From: Paralvinella palmiformis | Lineage: Eukaryota > Annelida > Polychaeta > Terebellida > Alvinellidae | Assembly (NCBI GenBank): GCA_025642065.1 | Contig: JAODUP010000130.1 | Location: 550,001 to 614,000, forward strand | Direction: 5' to 3' | DNA length: 64,000 nucleotides | Shown: positions 50,741 to 63,340 of the stretch, one piece after another | Layout: every line of letters begins with the position of its first letter | Numbering within the stretch: the stretch's first letter is position 1 | Notes under the pieces: generated by a model | Seen by the model: the letters and a program-made list of their open reading frames with translations, nothing else | What the model was told of the DNA's origin: nothing | Database searches by the model: none | Position numbers and translations under genes: made by a program

Positions 50741-51178
50741 CACCAAACACCCCTGATTGTAACTTCAACTGGCAAGTGTTATTAATGAATTGTTTCACTG
50801 CAAGTGGCCAGCAAGGTTTGTGATGTGAACAGTGATTTCTATATTATTGCTAATCATCTGGAGGTACCAGTAGTTAACAGCGTGTGACTATCAAGTATTA
50901 TTACATAAAGACTGGCATGTTTGTGAGATCCAAATAACAGTTTGGTGAAAATTGATTGTTATGTATGGAATAATATTGGATTAGCAGGCAGCGATGTGAC
51001 AATTTTATTCTGATTCTGGGTCTTATTGGGTTGAACCCTATAGTGTTGTGTGTCAAGGATGGCCGAAAATATCTTTCCTTCAGCTGGTAGGAAATATGAC
51101 GTGCGTGTAAGTCGAGGTGCTTCTGGGAACTCCCTTTTACCTATCCAAGAAATTGACTTATACGTGAGTATATACAGT
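50741..51178 (-). mobile_element. Dispersed element E2, copy 2 (uninterrupted)
   Basis: Inverted relative to the copy at 43402-44105. On the minus strand it begins CTGTATATACTCACGTATAA and ends past GCCAGTTGAAGTTACAA. The two copies flank the first two Mff coding exons. Confidence 0.75.
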
Positions 51179-51449
51179 AGCTAGAGGGAAATGTCCAAGG
51201 TCCTGGTCTCATTTTAGATTATCACAATTCTAATACAGAGATAAATGGTGACACTGAGAGCATATTTTCCAAACTGAGAAATATTTCTACCTTTACACTG
51301 GTATTCTACCACAGAATGCTCAGAGACAGTGTTCAATGACCTAAATGGCAGTCATTTTACGTGGCTTACCTACCTCAAAGAGGGAGATGGATATGTTCTG
51401 TAATTTACTGCTTCACCATGAGGACTAATTCTAAATTAATTTAGAATAG

Positions 51450-51612
51450 ATGGCATATTTGGCAGAGAAAACCTTGCTAGTTGCCTGGTTGGATGAAAAA
51501 CTCCTCCTACTATAGTGCCACAGCTGGGAAATTCAAACCTTCCTGCACAGCATGTCCACGAATAAGAAAGTCCCAAGCTCCTACCTACTAGTAGGCCATA
51601 TTGGCGCCATCA
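51450..51612 (-). repeat. Possible eroded SINE
   Basis: The minus strand starts GGCGCCAATATGGCCTACTA and later has GGTTTGAATTTCCC, similar in layout to the subfamily 2 SINE head, but both boxes are imperfect. Confidence 0.25.
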
Positions 51613-51650
51613 GAGAATATTAACTGGTTTGATAGTCATTATGTGAAAAA

Positions 51651-51690
51651 GCGAGGTGGCCAAACTTGCTGATTTTCCACACCACCTCGC
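51651..51690. repeat. Hairpin with GCGAGGTGG arms
   Basis: GCGAGGTGG and CCACCTCGC flank a 22-bp spacer. A related CTGCCTCGTCG follows at about 51710. Possibly the end of another foldback element. Confidence 0.4.
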
Positions 51691-52025
51691 TGCAAATATG
51701 TGAAAATCGCTGCCTCGTCGTTATACTTTTATTTCACAATGTTTCATCATCAGCAAACCATATAAAATGATGCCACAAAATCACTTACATTTCTGCAACA
51801 TTGCGAAACGATGTATTTTAAGCTGATATATACCGGTATGTGATATACAGATACGACAAAAATAGAAAAGCATGCAAATGGACAAGAGTGCTTCCATATG
51901 TCCGGATTAGATTTCGGTGGAGTATAGGGTGGGTTTTGGTGACCATGTGTGGTACTCAAATTGGCCACCTTTCTTAATGTAACAGACCTTTGATAGCAGT
52001 AAACTCACATACATACAAGATTTAC

Positions 52026-52235
52026 CCACGGCGGACAGTGCAACTACTAACGGCGCTAACTTTAAAATTAAGCCATTTTGGGAAAACAACCACTACCAAA
52101 AAATACCTCAAAATCACGGAAAATAATAAAATTATAACATTGCTGACCAGCCTCCAAAGCGGCCATGCTGTGCACGACGCACACCCAACCCTACACCAAT
52201 GCACGATTTTTCCTGTGGCTGCATAAAAAACAGAT
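52026..52235 (-). promoter_or_regulatory. Candidate promoter and 5' UTR exon of Mff
   Basis: On the minus strand a perfect CRE (52252-52259) is followed by a CpG-containing stretch with a CAAAATGGC YY1-like motif and then CCGTGG|GTAAAT, a usable splice donor at 52026/52025. This would place a non-coding first exon about 3.2 kb upstream of the ATG-bearing exon. No ORF of interest is required. This is an inference from position and motifs only. Confidence 0.25.
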
Positions 52236-52251
52236 GGGGGAATCTAGAATA

Positions 52252-52259
52252 TGACGTCA
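52252..52259. promoter_or_regulatory. CRE palindrome TGACGTCA
   Basis: Perfect 8-bp CREB/ATF site just upstream (minus-strand sense) of the candidate Mff first exon. Perfect CREs recur at 54677-54684 and 55049-55056. Confidence 0.35.
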
Positions 52260-52576
52260 GGTGCAGGTGTTTCCCGAACAGTTTGGTCGGGGTCTTAGAT
52301 TCACTGGTCGACCTGAAGTATTGTTGGAATTTCTCCCCTTCAAATTGTAGTTCCTTGACCAGATAGATTATGGTATGCTCCTTGTTGAAGCCGGTTCCTG
52401 TTTATGTCATGCACCAACCAGTGGCGTTTTCTTTATTGCATAAATTTATATGCAGTAGCAATCAGTAATTAAGTTGCTCCATTTCCAACAGATAAATCTG
52501 CAATTTGGACTGATTACCATGATCTTGGCATGAAGATCTTCGGCATATTCCTGAATAAGCATTCTAAGGGTATAAC

Positions 52577-52652
52577 AATAGGATATTGTTTTATCATAAT
52601 TTTATAAGTATTTTTAAATAGGATATTGTTTAATCATAATTTTATAAGTACT
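52577..52652 (+). repeat. Short tandem duplication
   Basis: ATAGGATATTGTTTTATCAT and the following ATAATTTTATAAGTA occur twice, 40 bp apart, with one substitution. Confidence 0.7.
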
Positions 52653-53157
52653 GTTTTGGCATTTATAATGTGTAAATCTGTTTTGGAAAGTAACTGGCAA
52701 ACACCTGATTTTATTTTGCTATCTATTCTGTATTACTATTGTATTGCCATTTTTTATGCATATATTTTTTAGATTGTCTAGTGGAATATATTTTTTATTC
52801 AACTACACCCATGCCAGTAATGATTCACACTATATAGATATCATACAACTTACAAGCTTGTTTCAGACATAAAGTTGGGTGACTAGATATCGTCTGGGTC
52901 CCACCCCCACCATCAGACTTATCTCCCCTAACAATAGTTAGCTTTTGTTCATCCATCTAGTGGTGAATATGATAACCTGTGGAACTGTTTGAAGTGAATA
53001 ATGCGGATCACGAAATATGTTGCATGTGATCAAATTTGTTTCATTCGAGGTCATTCAGTACGATAAGGAAAACATCAATCCAGCAGTATTGCTTGCTATT
53101 GTTATGGTACGAATGTACACAAAACAACTGATTTGTTGAAAGATTTATAAGAAGGAC

Positions 53158-53571
53158 GTTGTTGCCTAGCCAAGCATCGGAACTGTATTCATTGGCGTTG
53201 AAGGTTTCTAGTGCTCGGACACTGAACCATGTATGTTGGCGTAAAAGAGCTGAGCACTGTGCACCTGTGCCTATTTTGGCTTGTTTTAGATGTAGATATA
53301 AACAGATCCGAGCCGACGTGTTACAATCACGTCAATATAGATGGACAGATGTGATATCTTTGATCTCCTTTATTCTTGTTTGAACATCTTCAAAGATGTC
53401 AAAAGCCTCAACCTAACTTTAGACCAAATAAAAGTGAATTATGCTCAGCCACCATATTTAAAAAAAGAGAAAACAAGTGCTTGCTGCCATAGGTAGTCTG
53501 CACATGTGCAATTGAGTGCTTGGACCTTTAGTGCTAATGGACATGGTTCTGATGCTTGGCTATGCAACCAC
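53158..53571. mobile_element. TIR element of about 410 bp
   Basis: The left end TTGCCTAGCCAAGCATCGGA and the right end, complement TTGCATAGCCAAGCATCAGA, are inverted repeats of about 24 bp. The enclosed sequence has no recognisable protein. No clear target duplication was seen. Confidence 0.55.
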
Positions 53572-54675
53572 TTCATTTTAACAAATATTCCTCAGTCCAT
53601 AGATAGTCATATATCTGCATGTGGTTTAAACATCATTCGATAGATAATGTCACCATGCATAATCACCCCCACAAGCAAGCCAATTTGTCCCACAGTAAAC
53701 CTATATTTCAGTGACCGAAAAGGACTTGATATTACCAAAATTTAGAGAGTACTAATGCATAGTGTGGGCCTTTAAAGCAAAACATCAATCAAATAACAAA
53801 TACAAGCAGAATTTAAACATGAAAAAACAGTTGCAATGTATTTTTCATTTCTTCACAATTCCATATGGCCATACAGGGCCAGGCATACTGTGGTTTTGGA
53901 GTCATATAGTCTGGTAACTCGCAACAAGATTATATTTAAGACTGGCCTAATTATGTGCCTAATGATGTACACTTTCTATGACAGGTCATACAATATTTAG
54001 TCACAATATTAGTTTCATGATTATATGATGCAATTTGAAAAATGGGGCAAATACAGTAATTAAAAAAATAGAACGAAGTCAGGGCCTTACACTGAAAATT
54101 ACACAGGTAAAAATTAGCTTCTTTATCTAAAAGAAGAACAACAGTGTTGCTACTAAATGCGTGTACAAAAATACATTTAACAGTCTTTTTAATCCAAGAT
54201 TGTAAACTGTAGATCTAAAGGTTAAAAGGGAGACTAGCCTATAAGCCTGATAGCCCATGTCAGATACCTGGTGAAACCAAGGGCAAACTTGGAAAAATCA
54301 ATTTGAATTTATATCGTCACTATCACTATGTGATAGACTTCAAGTATTAACTTATTTAAAAATTTCCCATTTATATATGGATGACCTGTCTCAGTGTCTG
54401 TCAACAAACCCGCATTAACACGATATTTTTTATTCTAGTCTGTAGCATTATTTATTTAACACGCGCCTAAAAATATCATAATGATAATGACAATAAAATT
54501 TATAATCGACAGTTAAATATACGAATAGAACAGCTACTAATACACACAGTATTTAGGTTAATACATGATCAATAAATATATCACCTTACAAGCTAAATAT
54601 GAGACATCTACATTCTAACGAAGTTCACCGAACCGATTTCTTTCTCCTCGGTCATTCGAATGTGTACATATATTA

Positions 54676-54685
54676 ATGACGTCAT
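54676..54685. promoter_or_regulatory. CRE palindrome ATGACGTCAT
   Basis: Perfect extended CRE in a stretch (54600-54760) with several CpGs and no repeats, possibly an alternative promoter or enhancer upstream of Mff. Confidence 0.3.
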
Positions 54686-55048
54686 TATTTGTGGCGTAAT
54701 CACTTCATTCACCAGAGGTCGCATCAAACATGACGGTGCTCATTGTTCAAAACTCAACCTCTCAGGCCGCAATCATACATATCAAGTTATTTTATGATGC
54801 ACGGTTTAAAATCTATTGGATATAAACACTGCGGAGTTAAGGGAAATATTTTATTCCAATGGATGAATCAACACAATTATCAATACAGTAATTGTTTGTT
54901 CCACTCAGTCAGTAGGTAAAGTGGAAGCCGGCACGTAATGAACGAAAACAATTCGATTGAACGCATGGGTTTTTCTCTCTTATAACTAGATAAACGGGTC
55001 GTTAGTACAACAAGAAAAATTAAATTATTATCCCGAACAGGAAAGCTC

Positions 55049-55056
55049 TGACGTCA
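55049..55056. promoter_or_regulatory. CRE palindrome TGACGTCA
   Basis: Third perfect CRE within 2.8 kb, 0.37 kb from the one at 54677. Function is inferred from clustering only. Confidence 0.25.
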
Positions 55057-55485
55057 TGTGCATCAAATATTCACATTTTCCGAAAAATTATCATAACGTT
55101 TCCAATTACAGGCCCAATATCTCCTCTGTTTACTGGCTGCATTATAACTGAATTATATAACTTTGGACATTAAAACAATTTGGGGACGTGAAAGACTCCA
55201 ATATTGATCTCGATTTATGTCGGCGTGTTTTAACTGCTCGGGATACAGACAACAGATTAATGTTAGTACCCGCATGTACGTGTGACTATGATCATTTAGG
55301 CGTGAAAACTTGGGGATGGTGTTTAAAAAGTTGGTCAAACAATTACGCATTTTTTAAAAGTTCTATTACAAAGATAACAGTATTAAGCCACAGAGTGAAG
55401 CCATAAAATATTTGAAAATTAAAAAAAATATATTATAAGAAATCAATTACTGCTAAAACCTTTTTGGATGAATGTTATTGTTAAA

Positions 55486-55489
<4 letters not shown>

Positions 55490-55525
<36 letters not shown>
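55490..55525. repeat. (TA)n microsatellite
   Basis: About 36 bp TA in otherwise featureless AT-rich DNA. Confidence 0.9.
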
Positions 55526-55526
<1 letters not shown>

Positions 55527-56654
55527 GTGCATATGACAAAAATATAGAACAACATGTAATTTCGTGGATTCATTTTCAATTTTAGTTTCATTTTATTCAG
55601 AACCAGCACTTTCCTCATTTCTAATTCTTGAATATAAGTAATTCCATTTTTTATCCTTATCACTTATCGTATAGAAGAAAGTTGTTGACAACATTTCTGT
55701 TATGCTACATATAAAAATAAATAAGATAAAGCACAAATTGATTTGTTAATGTGCAGTCTTTATGTCAATATTAGACACTGTATAACAGTGTGAATACTTA
55801 CATTTTTTAAATATCTACACCAATTTATAAGGATAGATAAGTGCTAATTTTATTTTCATAGAACAATAGAGTGGGAAGCCCCTTTTTGTTGTCACCATCC
55901 GTATTTAGAAACACTATAACAACCATTAGCAACGCAGAACGATTGCTACAAGTTCATGGATGCAGGAGTGGTTACTACAGAGGAAAATTCTATTATCTAT
56001 TATCTAAACATGACCAGGGAGACTCTCCAAGCTATAAAAGGGGTTAATTAGAGACTGTCTTCCAACCTAAGAGATCCAAAGATTGATCAAATGTACGTTG
56101 CATAAATATGATGAAAAAAATAACATGCTAACATAAATACACTGCCGATTTCTGAGAAAAACAAATTCTGAAAAAGAACCCTTTAAAAAATAAAATTATA
56201 GTCATATTATCATTTGAGAAAATTTGGATTGTCGAGAGTAATGTCCCAGTTTTTACTTACTTTTTATTTGGAATTTAATTTTCGTTTCTTACGACGGATA
56301 TAAATTTAGGTGCTTGCAAGAATGGCAGTTTAATTCAGTTTCATTTAGCCTGAAGTAACAGGATGCTGATTACTTGTATTGAAATACCTATCAAGTTATC
56401 CTATGCTGGGGCCAATTTAGCAACAGAGAAATATAGCTTAGTTAAATACCTATAACCTAACTGACTAAAAGCTTAATTTGCTCAATTTACACAAAATTCC
56501 CTTAGATAATGATATATTGATGTCTGAAATATGAATTGATGTCTGAAATATGAATGATAGCTCGACATTAACATCAATGAAGATTAATTTCCACTTTCTT
56601 GTAGGATATTTAGGTCCTATATTTTATGTGTTTTGTTGTGTGGCGATATTTGGT

Positions 56655-57426
56655 TCGAGTTCAGTAATAATCCATTGTACAGTATTGCTACTTTATTTTT
56701 TAGCTTCATCACTTCGCTGCTTCCATATATAGGAAGTGTACACGACACAACGTTGTCAGGTGTTCAAATTAAACTGTTGTGTTAGTTAGTCCATCGAAAG
56801 TAATAAAAGCCATACATATTCATCCTGATCGGGTAACAATTTGGCGACGCCGGTAGAGTACAAGACACAATTCTGTCGTATGCTTAACTGAAACTGTTAT
56901 GTTGGTTAGCGCGCCGAGAGCCTATAAAAGACATAACTTTTCACCCCGATCAGCCAACAACTTAGCGACGCCGAGCCTGTCGGACATCTATCCATACGGT
57001 TAATATAGGTATGATTTATGTATAGGTTACTTTTCAGCCACAGCAAAATATTACTGAATGTAAACTGTGGTGTCAAAGTATTTATCTTGTATATATGTTA
57101 ACCTACTATTGAACCACATGCACGTATCGTTAACTGCGAGCTGTGGTGTCGAATAATACTTTTTTTATTGGCTTTCGCTCTCTCTACGTAGCTTACATAA
57201 ATCGCTTCCCTGTGGGCGCGACATATTTTCACGTACGAAAAGCGGATTATATGTGTCCCACAAGCTGATGAGTAGCCCAGACATATATAGGTCTACGTAT
57301 GAATAGATATGTGGCGGTGTAGATTTTTGTATACTTAAATTCAACTATGTATTGCTTTAATTATGTATTGATTAATGGAGGTATAAAATTTAAAGGATAT
57401 ATAGGTTTTGATGTTCTGAGCCAGTG

Positions 57427-57460
<34 letters not shown>
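56655..57460 (+). repeat. Three-copy segment, copy A
   Basis: Starts near TCAGTAATAATCCATTGTAC and ends near GTTCTGAGCCAGT. It matches copies at 58593-58975 and 59585-60360. It has an internal ~118-bp tandem duplication (56741-56858 and 56859-56975) whose second unit holds TATAAAAG. Confidence 0.8.
56923..56930 (+). promoter_or_regulatory. TATA-box-like TATAAAAG, copy A
   Basis: TATAAAAG in the sequence context GAGAGCCTATAAAAGACATA, conserved in copy C. A transcription start would be expected about 30 bp downstream, near CACCCCGATCAG. Confidence 0.4.
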
Positions 57461-57485
<25 letters not shown>

Positions 57486-57487
57486 AT

Positions 57488-57525
<38 letters not shown>
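57430..57525. repeat. (TA)n(GT)n(GA)n compound microsatellite
   Basis: TA, then GT, then GA units, at the end of copy A. Confidence 0.95.
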
Positions 57526-57527
<2 letters not shown>

Positions 57528-57529
57528 TA

Positions 57530-58044
57530 AACAATATATAAATAATATGGAATACGAACCGACAATTCCTTTCTGTCTTCATGTTTTAATTCAACAGTTG
57601 CCATCACTACGACCAGCAATTTGAATAAGAAGGCATCAATCGATTGAATAACAAACCAATAAACGTAATTATAGCCGTATTTATATCATCGACGAATTGC
57701 ACCACAACTATATATTCTGATTATGTACATCAATGTGCTTGATAGTAATCCAGATTAAACGGTATTTCCAATCGATATCTTGAGACAGTAATAATTATTT
57801 CAGTGCATGAGATCAATAAACAGCGAGTTATTGTTATTTAGGTACTGCTGTTATTCTAAAATCATAACATAAATAAACGTATTTTTTATAGTCAAAATGC
57901 TCTTCTATCAAACCAGTCCTAACTGGTGTAATGTGTAGAGACAGTACACGTATACTTTAGAGAGGTTTCTTTGTCATCAGCTGATATCAGGCCATTTATC
58001 GGACTGCTTCAACTGTAAATAGTTTGTTGGTCGTTGACCAACAA

Positions 58045-58089
<45 letters not shown>

Positions 58090-58590
58090 CAGACACACAC
58101 GCACAGCTTATGCATAAAATACAATAAAACCAATATGGGGATTACACATTACACTCTTATCACCGCATAATTTGCTGATACACCATCTTGTGACTGGTAA
58201 TTACGTCAACATAAGTGCTACATATATATTAGGCAATAAACTAAAATTTCTACAACACAATCCCCCCCCCCAATCTCGATGAGACTATAAATAAGCGTAT
58301 GCACAGTCAAGATGAAGCTAGTTTTACGTTTTAATGTAGTAACATTTAGATATCCACTCTCTATAAGTAGTTGCGGTACATTATTCTTTCCGCCATACAT
58401 CTGTTTGTAGACAAGTCCCGAGTGTTGATCTTGGGTGAACATTCAGTGTTCATCTCGAGTTAACTCCACACTGAAGGGCATTTCGAACTGAAATGTATAA
58501 ATATGTCAAAACGTTCTTGTACGATCAATGTGTGGTAGGCCTACAGGACTCGCGAATATTAACGTCAGCGTCAGTGGTGTTGAACTGTTC
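57530..58590. other. Spacer between segment copies A and B
   Basis: AT-rich DNA with a CA/GA tract at 58046-58100. No gene recognised. Confidence 0.6.
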
Positions 58591-58592
58591 TT

Positions 58593-58975
58593 ATGCATAG
58601 GTTTCTTTTGAACCACAAGACATTACTGCTGAATGTAAACTGTGGTGTCAAAGTAGTTATCTTGCGTATGTAGTAACTCACCATTGAACCACACGCACGT
58701 ATTGTTAACTGTGAGCTGTGGTGTCAAATAGTAATTTTTGTACGTGCTTCCTCTTTCTGTACGTAGCCTGCTTGTAGCCGCTTCCCGGATGAGTAGCCCA
58801 AACATACGCATAGGTTCACGTATGTATAGATATGTGGAGGTGTAGAACATTTTATTTTTATGTATGCATAGTTTTATTTATGTATAGATTTATGGAGGGA
58901 ATGTTTCAAAGGATGTTTAGATGTTAATATTCTGAGCCAGTACCACTATATATGTATCCTAAAACACGTGCCAGA
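58593..58975 (+). repeat. Three-copy segment, copy B (5'-truncated)
   Basis: Carries only the right half, from ATAGGTTTCTTTTGAACCAC to TGAGCCAGTACCAC and beyond. It lacks the TATA-bearing part. Confidence 0.75.
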
Positions 58976-59368
58976 CATCAGATCTATTTCGAGCCAGATT
59001 CATTATTACACCAATGTAAGAAAGTTATGTCGTTATAACAACATGTTTTACTCCATCAGTTTTGCTATGTATTTTGTACAATCTATATTGTCCACTTTCT
59101 TTTCTCATTTTGTGAGTAAACAGGTTTCAATCATATAGGAGAAATTTTGAATGTATAGCCATTATAATCCCTATTTGTCATTCGCAGTATCAGAAATCTG
59201 TCTGAAATCCGATGTTCTCCATTATAGGTCAAATAGATCGAGTGGATAGGCGCTTTAATTTAGATCCCATCACACCTAACTGCATATACTTAGGGACGCT
59301 AAATTAGGCGTGAATGAACGTTCACATAGTAATGAACGGAAACGTATGAGGATTAGCTGTTAGGTTCG

Positions 59369-59450
59369 ATGGATGGATGGATGAATGTCGTTTAACGACA
59401 CATCGGCACAATTTAGGCCATTCAGTGTCCTAGAACGTTTGGAAATAAAA
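59369..59450 (+). repeat. Short dispersed repeat with GTTTAACGACAC-type core
   Basis: GGATGGATGAATG followed by TCGTTTAACGACACATCGGC resembles a core found in many copies in mollusc genomes as I recall it. This is one of the hints for a molluscan source and is diverged here. Confidence 0.35.
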
Positions 59451-59726
59451 CCGTTTTAACGAATCTTTATAAAAACTAAAAAAAAGCCGGATTACTGGCA
59501 TTGATAATTTTTTTTGAATAAGCTAGGAAGCTGTTAGGTTCGAGTAAATCATAGTATTTACTCAGGTTTGAGACGATATTTCCTTCTAGTTCAGTAATAA
59601 TCCATTGTGTAGTATTGCTAGTTTGTTTTTATTTGAGCTAAATCACTTCACTGATTCCACACGGAGTTGGTGTACATTGTCTCACGAGGTGAACAAACTG
59701 TAATGTTTGTTAACACGCTGAGAGTC

Positions 59727-59734
59727 TATAAAAG
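59727..59734 (+). promoter_or_regulatory. TATA-box-like TATAAAAG, copy C
   Basis: Same octamer and flanks (CTGAGAGTCTATAAAAGGTC) as copy A, followed by a CACTTCGGTTAG initiator-like region. Confidence 0.4.
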
Positions 59735-59791
59735 GTCTAACTTTTCACTTCGGTTAGAGAAAAACATCGACGCCAAACTAGTCGGACGTGT

Positions 59792-59795
<4 letters not shown>

Positions 59796-59839
<44 letters not shown>
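59796..59839. repeat. (TA)n in copy C
   Basis: About 44 bp TA, 62 bp after the TATA-like octamer. Confidence 0.9.
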
Positions 59840-59841
<2 letters not shown>

Positions 59842-60386
59842 TTCATATAGGTAGGATTTATTCAGTTATTCGAACACAGAATAAAGCTGAGGTCAGCATC
59901 TGAGGTGTCGAAATGTTTTATATACAGGTTTCTTTTGGACCACAGAACATTACTGTTGAATGTAAACTGTGGTGTCAAAATAGTTTATGATATGTATGTA
60001 GCAAGTCACCATTGAACCACACGCACGTGTTGTTTGTTGCGAGCTGTGGTATCAAATGGTATGTTTTACGTGCTTCCGCCTTTTGTAAGTAGCCTGCATG
60101 TAGCCGCTTTCCTGTGGGCGTGACATATTTGTCGCGTACGAAAAGCGAATTAGCTGGTTCCCACAGGCTGATGAGTAGACCAGACACATGCTTAGGTATA
60201 CGCACACATTTATCAATATGTGGAGGTATGGAACATTTTATTTTTAGATTAGATTAATGTATGTATAGTTGTATTTAGATTTATGGAGGTAGGTCTCGAA
60301 GGATGTTTAAATATGTTGATGCTCTGTGCCTGTTGCCTTTCTATATGTATCCGAAAACACAATTTAAAAAACCCAACCAATCAAGA

Positions 60387-60457
<71 letters not shown>
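60387..60457. repeat. (TA)n microsatellite
   Basis: About 70 bp TA just after copy C. Confidence 0.95.
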
Positions 60458-60461
<4 letters not shown>

Positions 60462-62226
60462 TAACATAGGTTATATATACATTAGACGCCGTCTCTTTGA
60501 TAAGTCTGGAATATCACCTAATAAACATCACCCATCGTACGATAAAGTGAACAATAAAAGTATTATGGTTTATTTCACTTTTACGTAGTCACCAAGGAAA
60601 CTTTTTCGAAATGACTTTCGACATAATACATTATTCGTATCTGGATCACGGGAGTTGGTCTCTGAGAGCTTACTAGCTGATGGAGATTGGAGTAAATGCA
60701 TAGATTCCCTATTAAAACGCATTAGCCATTCCTTGGTGCTCTGACCATTTGTTTATTGTGTTTATGAGTGAGCCAGTTCTTAGGACAACAAGAAACCGTT
60801 TAGAGCCAATTATTACCCTATATAAATATAACCTCTGATATTTACGTAGTCAGTACACTCACGAGTCATCCACAGCTGGATGCTTCCCTGTTACAAGGAT
60901 ATACAAAGAAACACAATTGACCCAATGGAAACCTTTATGGCTTGGCATCATTAAGTCTGGATTATACCTAGACAAGAAAGCTGCACCGGAAATATAGAAA
61001 TTCGTATAGAAATAATTAATATACTAATTCATATACAAATAAGAATTTTGGAAAAAATCATAACAATCATACAATATTTACGCCGACGTATGAGTTAATA
61101 ATCCATATCAATTGTTCCGAAGAAAATCGTTCTAATCATGTCATTAAAAGCAGGTTCTGTTTATTTATTTACTTTAGTTATTATTTAGATTTTATATTCT
61201 AGTCGTTGGTTATAATGTTTATTGTTTAGAGGTTTGGACGGCATTTATTTGCCGTAAATGGCCTGAATATTTTGACAAATGATGGATATTATTCGCAATA
61301 GAGGCGAATGTCATTAATAGGACAAACTATATGCCTTTTAATGTTAACACATAACCAAGCTTGTCTGTGCCCCAACTGATACTGAATATAAAGAATATCT
61401 TATTTAAAACACCCTATAAATAGCCCGGGAATATTTATTCACGGACAGTATAAGTCAGAACTATGTATAGGTATTACTAAGTAAGTTGCGCGTCGACAGC
61501 CTTAGAAACATGGGAAAACTATTAAAACGTTCTTATTTAAATCATACACGGTTGATGTGTTTGGATATCGATTGTGGTCCGGGTATGAAGAAATCTTCTC
61601 GTAAAAAGGCTGCAGTTGTATTCATCAAAGTGGTTAGAAACTATTTTATGTGCAGTGTTGGATACGATTAAACTGCGAATTTTACGAAGTTACGAAGTAT
61701 GTTCATGACGTCAAAAAAGAAGAGGACTGTTTATCTCGGGTGAATGGATTGAATATGGCTAATTTGATTGTGAACGGGCTTTTGTTTGTTTGTTGATGCC
61801 ATCTCGCAGGAGGAGATTTGGACAACATCAGTGATTCCCCCCCCCCAAATGAAATTGGATTTAATTGCCCGATGAAATCTGTTTTACTACTGAAGTAATC
61901 GTCGAGGAAAATGGTCTCCCAAAATCGATTGTCATCCAATTAGAAGACAGAATGAGTCCATTTCATTTAAGTAGATGTTTATGTATCCTTCGTTACGTTA
62001 GACGGTCATGATCGAGGTGATGGACGCCGCTGACATGATGGACATCACGTGACACGGATATTGTGTCAACATAATGATCATCACCGGCATCATCGTCACA
62101 ATTATAGTATCAACTAATGTCATATTTACGGTCGTTTAAAACTCTTTTGTCATAATGTTTTGCGATCAGACAGACAGCCAGACAGACATACAGACGGACG
62201 GACGGACGGACGGACGCGGACGGTCG

Positions 62227-62412
<186 letters not shown>

Positions 62413-62953
62413 ATTTCCAAGAATCCATGCTAACTGTGAGTATCTACAAACAGAGACGATCTTTACTGTCCAAGAGGACACGGTGTGTCATCATGACAAT
62501 TAGAAAATTAGAAGAAACTAACAGAATGCCACTGTAAATAAACACCGGTCTACAGGAGAACAGATTTAAAAAAAATGGATTGTATATTTTAAAGTGTGAA
62601 TTCTTTTAGATAGTGTTATAATAATATTAAATATGACCAATAGAAAATACTACATAGATTCTCTGTTTTCGCTTTTAATACAACCGTACGCCTTCTAAAA
62701 ACAACAATATGTAACAATGGATAACTATTTTGAACTTACTGGATAATGAATGTCTTTTAATAATGTCATCCATTACCAGGCTGAAGTCCTGTTTAGTTTG
62801 TCAGCATGATGGTATCCATTAGCGTCATATCGTAGTGAATCTAGGAAAGATAATCATTTATTGCATGTTTGTTGTTGGAATGTTGTTAGTGTATGATAGA
62901 ATTCAATAATATAATATTAATAAAAATATACCAGGATGACTAGAAGGAGCCAT

Positions 62954-62958
<5 letters not shown>

Positions 62959-63041
<83 letters not shown>
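62959..63041. repeat. (TA)n microsatellite
   Basis: About 82 bp of TA, the longest pure TA tract in the window. Confidence 0.95.
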
Positions 63042-63044
<3 letters not shown>

Positions 63045-63247
63045 CTAATAACTAAAAATCCTTTATTCCTTAAGCATGTTTATCCAATCACTTCCATCCA
63101 CCACCTCGTATAATCTACTACCTCACTCCAGATTTGTATATAGATATAATTATGTTACTATAACTAGTCCTGCAATAAATCAATTCTCAGAACAAGATTG
63201 TTTGTTTCCAGGTACACATAGGTCAATACTCAATTAAGGCTTTCTTG

Positions 63248-63340
63248 TTGTGTGTGTTTGTGTGTGTTTGTGTGTGTGTGGGTGTGTGTGTGCGAGAGAG
63301 AGAGAGAGAGGGAGAGGGATAGAGGGGGAGAGATAGAGAG
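63248..63340. repeat. (GT)n(GA)n purine-rich tract
   Basis: Imperfect GT units then GA/GGGA units. Confidence 0.9.

Larger units (their letters stand above)
52660..56650. other. AT-rich stretch without recognised gene
   Basis: It contains the TIR element at 53158-53571, two CRE palindromes at 54.7 and 55.05 kb, and one (TA)n tract. Open frames are short and resemble nothing known. Part may be Mff upstream regulatory DNA. Confidence 0.6.
59585..60360 (+). repeat. Three-copy segment, copy C
   Basis: Full-length like copy A but without the internal tandem duplication. A (TA)n array (59796-59839) sits where copy A has CATCCATACGG-type sequence. Confidence 0.8.

Noticed and set aside
52022..52204. 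Minus-strand ORF with a hydrophobic segment (MHWCRVGCASC...)
   Set aside because: No family resemblance. It lies in the candidate Mff 5' region and is more likely untranslated.
61486..61671. ORF of 61 codons with a basic segment (MKKSSRKKAAVV)
   Set aside because: Short, no splice context, no known family; probably chance.
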